From: an uncultured Ruminococcus sp.
Lineage (GTDB): Bacteria; Bacillota; Clostridia; Oscillospirales; Ruminococcaceae
Assembly: GCA_937926145.1 (NCBI GenBank)
Contig: CALANW010000069.1
Location: forward strand, 1 to 14,684
Length of the DNA: 14,684 nucleotides
Direction: 5' to 3'
A program made the translations under genes and the position numbers. Below, piece after piece: positions 12,889 to 14,684 of this stretch. The first letter of the stretch is position 1. Every line of letters begins with the position of its first letter. The notes beneath the pieces are model-generated. The model was not told the DNA's origin, ran no database searches, and saw only the letters and a list, made by a program, of their open reading frames with translations.

Positions 12889-14019
12889 ATGAACGTAAAA
12901 AACATAAACGCACAGAATCGGACAGCGGCTATCGGGGTCAGCTTTGATGTCCCCAATGAAAAAGAAGTCATTGTTATCGGCAGTCCCGAAAATCTTAAAC
13001 ATTATTTCACTATGGGTATCGTTTCCGATGAAATAGAGGTGCGCACACGAAAGCTCGGCAGCCTTGTGGAAGATATGAACGAGCTTGCCAAAGGTGACTA
13101 TGACGGCAAAATGGACACTATGGCTGAATGCTCCAACGGTCTTTGTGGAATAATCAGTGAAGGACAGGGCAACAAATCTGCGGAAGAATATATAAATACC
13201 CTCACCGAAATGTATGATGATTCCGGCAAGGGCAATATGATTCTTAACTTTATGATATTTTCGATTCTTACAAACTATCGGTATAATCACAAGACATTGA
13301 GTACAGAATGGCATATGTTCAATTCAACTATGAAAAAGTCGGCGGCACGTTTTGCGGAACAGTTTAACACTTGTGTTTCGGATATGCTTATGCCTTTCCG
13401 TAATCTGCCTACGCTTGACGGAGGTAACGTGAGATATTGGGATATTTCCGAACAGCTCAACGATGCTCCCACTGACTTAACTATACATATCTACTATACC
13501 CACAACAACGGAACGTGGCAGACAGGATATGTAGCCGAAGATTCTTTTCTCGCTATACTCCGTATATACTGCGATATTCTCAAGCAGTCAAACCGCATTA
13601 TTTCCAACTGTCCAATCTGCCGCAAGCTCATTGTAAAAAGTAAGCAGACTGAGTCCGATTTCTGTTCGGAGGAGTGCAGACTTGTAAACAAAAACGAGTG
13701 GACAAAGGAAATACGGGCAAAGAACGCCGGGAGTGATGTTCAGAGGACCTATGACATTTTCTATACAACGGGCAATAATCTGAAACGCAAGCTGAAAAAG
13801 GACGAAGCCAAGCTGAATGAGTTTGATGCTTATTTCAAGGATATGCGTAAAAAGGCTCTTGCTTTGAAGAACAGCGTTAATGATGACAGTCCCGATACAG
13901 AACTTAGGGAGTATAGAGAGAAGATTCGGGAGATGACTGATGAAATTGTGAACTTTGCCGATGAGCTAAATGATGAGATCAAGGATGAGAGGTATAGGAC
14001 GAGTTCAACTATAAGTTAA
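12889..14019 (+). CDS. Hypothetical protein with C-terminal four-cysteine (zinc-ribbon-like) motif
   Basis: 376 residues. I do not recognise a firm family; a DUF6076-like protein is possible. Seen: an N-terminal mixed region, a mostly helical middle (about 95-235) without transmembrane segments, and a motif CPIC with a later CSEEC (C241, C244, C259, C263), spaced like a treble-clef or zinc-ribbon finger. A lysine- and glutamate-rich helical tail (about 295-367) follows. A strong promoter and GGAGG ribosome site support real expression. It is divergent from the HTH-parM-parR operon and shares the repeat-rich control region. It may be cargo of the element or a nucleic-acid-binding factor. It ends in TAA with no clear terminator. 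Confidence 0.8.
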   Translation: MNVKNINAQNRTAAIGVSFDVPNEKEVIVIGSPENLKHYFTMGIVSDEIEVRTRKLGSLVEDMNELAKGDYDGKMDTMAECSNGLCGIISEGQGNKSAEEYINTLTEMYDDSGKGNMILNFMIFSILTNYRYNHKTLSTEWHMFNSTMKKSAARFAEQFNTCVSDMLMPFRNLPTLDGGNVRYWDISEQLNDAPTDLTIHIYYTHNNGTWQTGYVAEDSFLAILRIYCDILKQSNRIISNCPICRKLIVKSKQTESDFCSEECRLVNKNEWTKEIRAKNAGSDVQRTYDIFYTTGNNLKRKLKKDEAKLNEFDAYFKDMRKKALALKNSVNDDSPDTELREYREKIREMTDEIVNFADELNDEIKDERYRTSSTIS

Positions 14020-14049
14020 CAGGTTTACAGTTAAATAGCCGCAAGCGTG

Positions 14050-14069
14050 GAAAAGGTATATACCTTTTC
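14050..14069. repeat. Perfect 20-bp palindrome upstream of the response regulator
   Basis: GAAAAGGTATATACCTTTTC is identical to its reverse complement with no spacer. It lies 31 bp downstream of the 376-residue gene and 31 bp upstream of the response-regulator -35 box. It has no T run after it, so an operator is more likely than a terminator. The binding protein is unknown. Confidence 0.6.
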
Positions 14070-14099
14070 GGAAAAACTATGTACAGCTTTTGCTGCTGC

Positions 14100-14128
14100 T
14101 TGACTGGTTTTTGTATTTGGGGTATAAT
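14100..14128 (+). promoter_or_regulatory. Promoter of the LytTR response regulator
   Basis: TTGACT (14100-14105) and a perfect TATAAT (14123-14128) with 17 nt between. The start would be near 14135, and GAGGTGA precedes the ATG at 14166. Confidence 0.82.
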
Positions 14129-14165
14129 GGAATAAATTACTGTAAGCAATTTTGAGGTGAACTCA

Positions 14166-14684
14166 ATGCCATTAACAATAGCAATATGCGACGATAACGA
14201 AGATCAGATAAAAGAGTTGCGGCGGCTTCTCGGAGAATGGTCCGCAGACAAGCCATTTGCACTCAATATAGATGAATACATCAGTGCGGAAAGCTTCCTG
14301 TTTTCCTATCCCGATAAGCCTTGCAATCTTATCCTGCTGGATATTGAAATGAAGCGGCTGAACGGTATGGAGCTTGCCCAAAAGCTGCGTTCGGACGGGA
14401 ATATGTTGCCGATAATTTTCATCACAGGATATTCCGAATATATGAGCGACGGTTACGAAGTCGAAGCTCTTCATTATTTGCTGAAGCCAGTTGACAAATC
14501 AAAGCTTTTTGCAGTACTTGACCGATACATAAAGCGGCATACTCCCGAAAATGAGATAATGCTTGCCTGCGATGAGGGCAGTATTCATGTTTCGCCCGAT
14601 ATGGTCGTTTTCTGCGAAGCTGTGGGCAAGAAAACTCATGTGCGTTTGCGGGATAATGTCATTGTCTGCAATTCGGGGATAAGC
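14166..14684 (+). CDS. LytTR-family response regulator, 3' end cut by the window
   Basis: The first 173 codons of a gene that runs off the window. A receiver domain (about 1-122) has the acidic pocket D9 and D10 (AICDDNE), the phosphoacceptor D59 (LILLDIEM), T87 (IIFITGYS) and K107 (LLKPVD). A LytTR DNA-binding domain begins near 131 (EIMLACDEGSIHVSPDMVVF and then KKTHVRL). This is the AgrA/VirR/LytR class, usually paired with a six-TM histidine kinase encoded next to it and controlling peptide signalling, bacteriocins or virulence functions. A kinase would be expected just past the window. It has its own promoter and a ribosome site GAGGTGA. Whether it belongs to the mobile element or the host is open. 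Confidence 0.92.
   Translation, partial: MPLTIAICDDNEDQIKELRRLLGEWSADKPFALNIDEYISAESFLFSYPDKPCNLILLDIEMKRLNGMELAQKLRSDGNMLPIIFITGYSEYMSDGYEVEALHYLLKPVDKSKLFAVLDRYIKRHTPENEIMLACDEGSIHVSPDMVVFCEAVGKKTHVRLRDNVIVCNSGIS

Noticed and set aside
6020..14050. Matching att direct repeats at both ends of the element
   Set aside because: Only a 6-bp match (CAGGTT) was found between the two candidate ends, which is expected by chance.

Overview
The window looks like chromosomal DNA of a Gram-positive anaerobe of the class Clostridia, probably Ruminococcus or a close relative in the Oscillospiraceae. This placement rests on near-consensus TTGACA/TATAAT promoters, AGGAGG-type ribosome binding sites, a clostridial-type MATE exporter, a PF06541 membrane protein, a large serine recombinase and a LytTR response regulator. 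No species can be named from sequence reading alone.

Positions 1-390 hold stable RNA genes on the + strand: the 3' part of tRNA-Asn(GTT), tRNA-Lys(CTT) and a 5S rRNA gene, separated or followed by hairpin terminators. Positions 439-6018 look like resident chromosome. They carry a 933-residue membrane class III nucleotide cyclase on the - strand, then divergently a MATE exporter and a PF06541 membrane protein on the + strand. The cyclase and MATE genes each have a near-perfect promoter. The cyclase promoter is overlaid by a perfect 12-bp inverted repeat. The MATE promoter is followed at once by an intrinsic terminator inside the 5' leader. A 158-bp MITE-like palindromic element starts at the MATE stop codon.

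Positions of about 6020 to 14020 form a mobile element, best read as an integrative and mobilizable element with plasmid-like parts. On the - strand, from right to left, it carries an excisionase-like HTH protein, a ParM-type actin, a ParR-like protein, an ATACCA repeat array (candidate centromere), an HTH plus coiled-coil protein, a candidate oriT with a P-type nic motif, MobC, a relaxase gene broken by a frameshift and a TAG codon, a 47-residue protein and a large serine recombinase. On the + strand, divergent from the partition operon, is a 376-residue protein of unknown function with a four-cysteine motif. The recombinase would integrate and excise the element, MobC plus relaxase would nick oriT for mobilization by a helper, and ParMR with the repeats would hold the excised circle. 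The relaxase lesions suggest that self-mobilization is lost or depends on another relaxase.

The window ends in the first 173 codons of a LytTR-family response regulator with its own promoter. It may lie just outside the element. The right boundary and the att sites could not be located.
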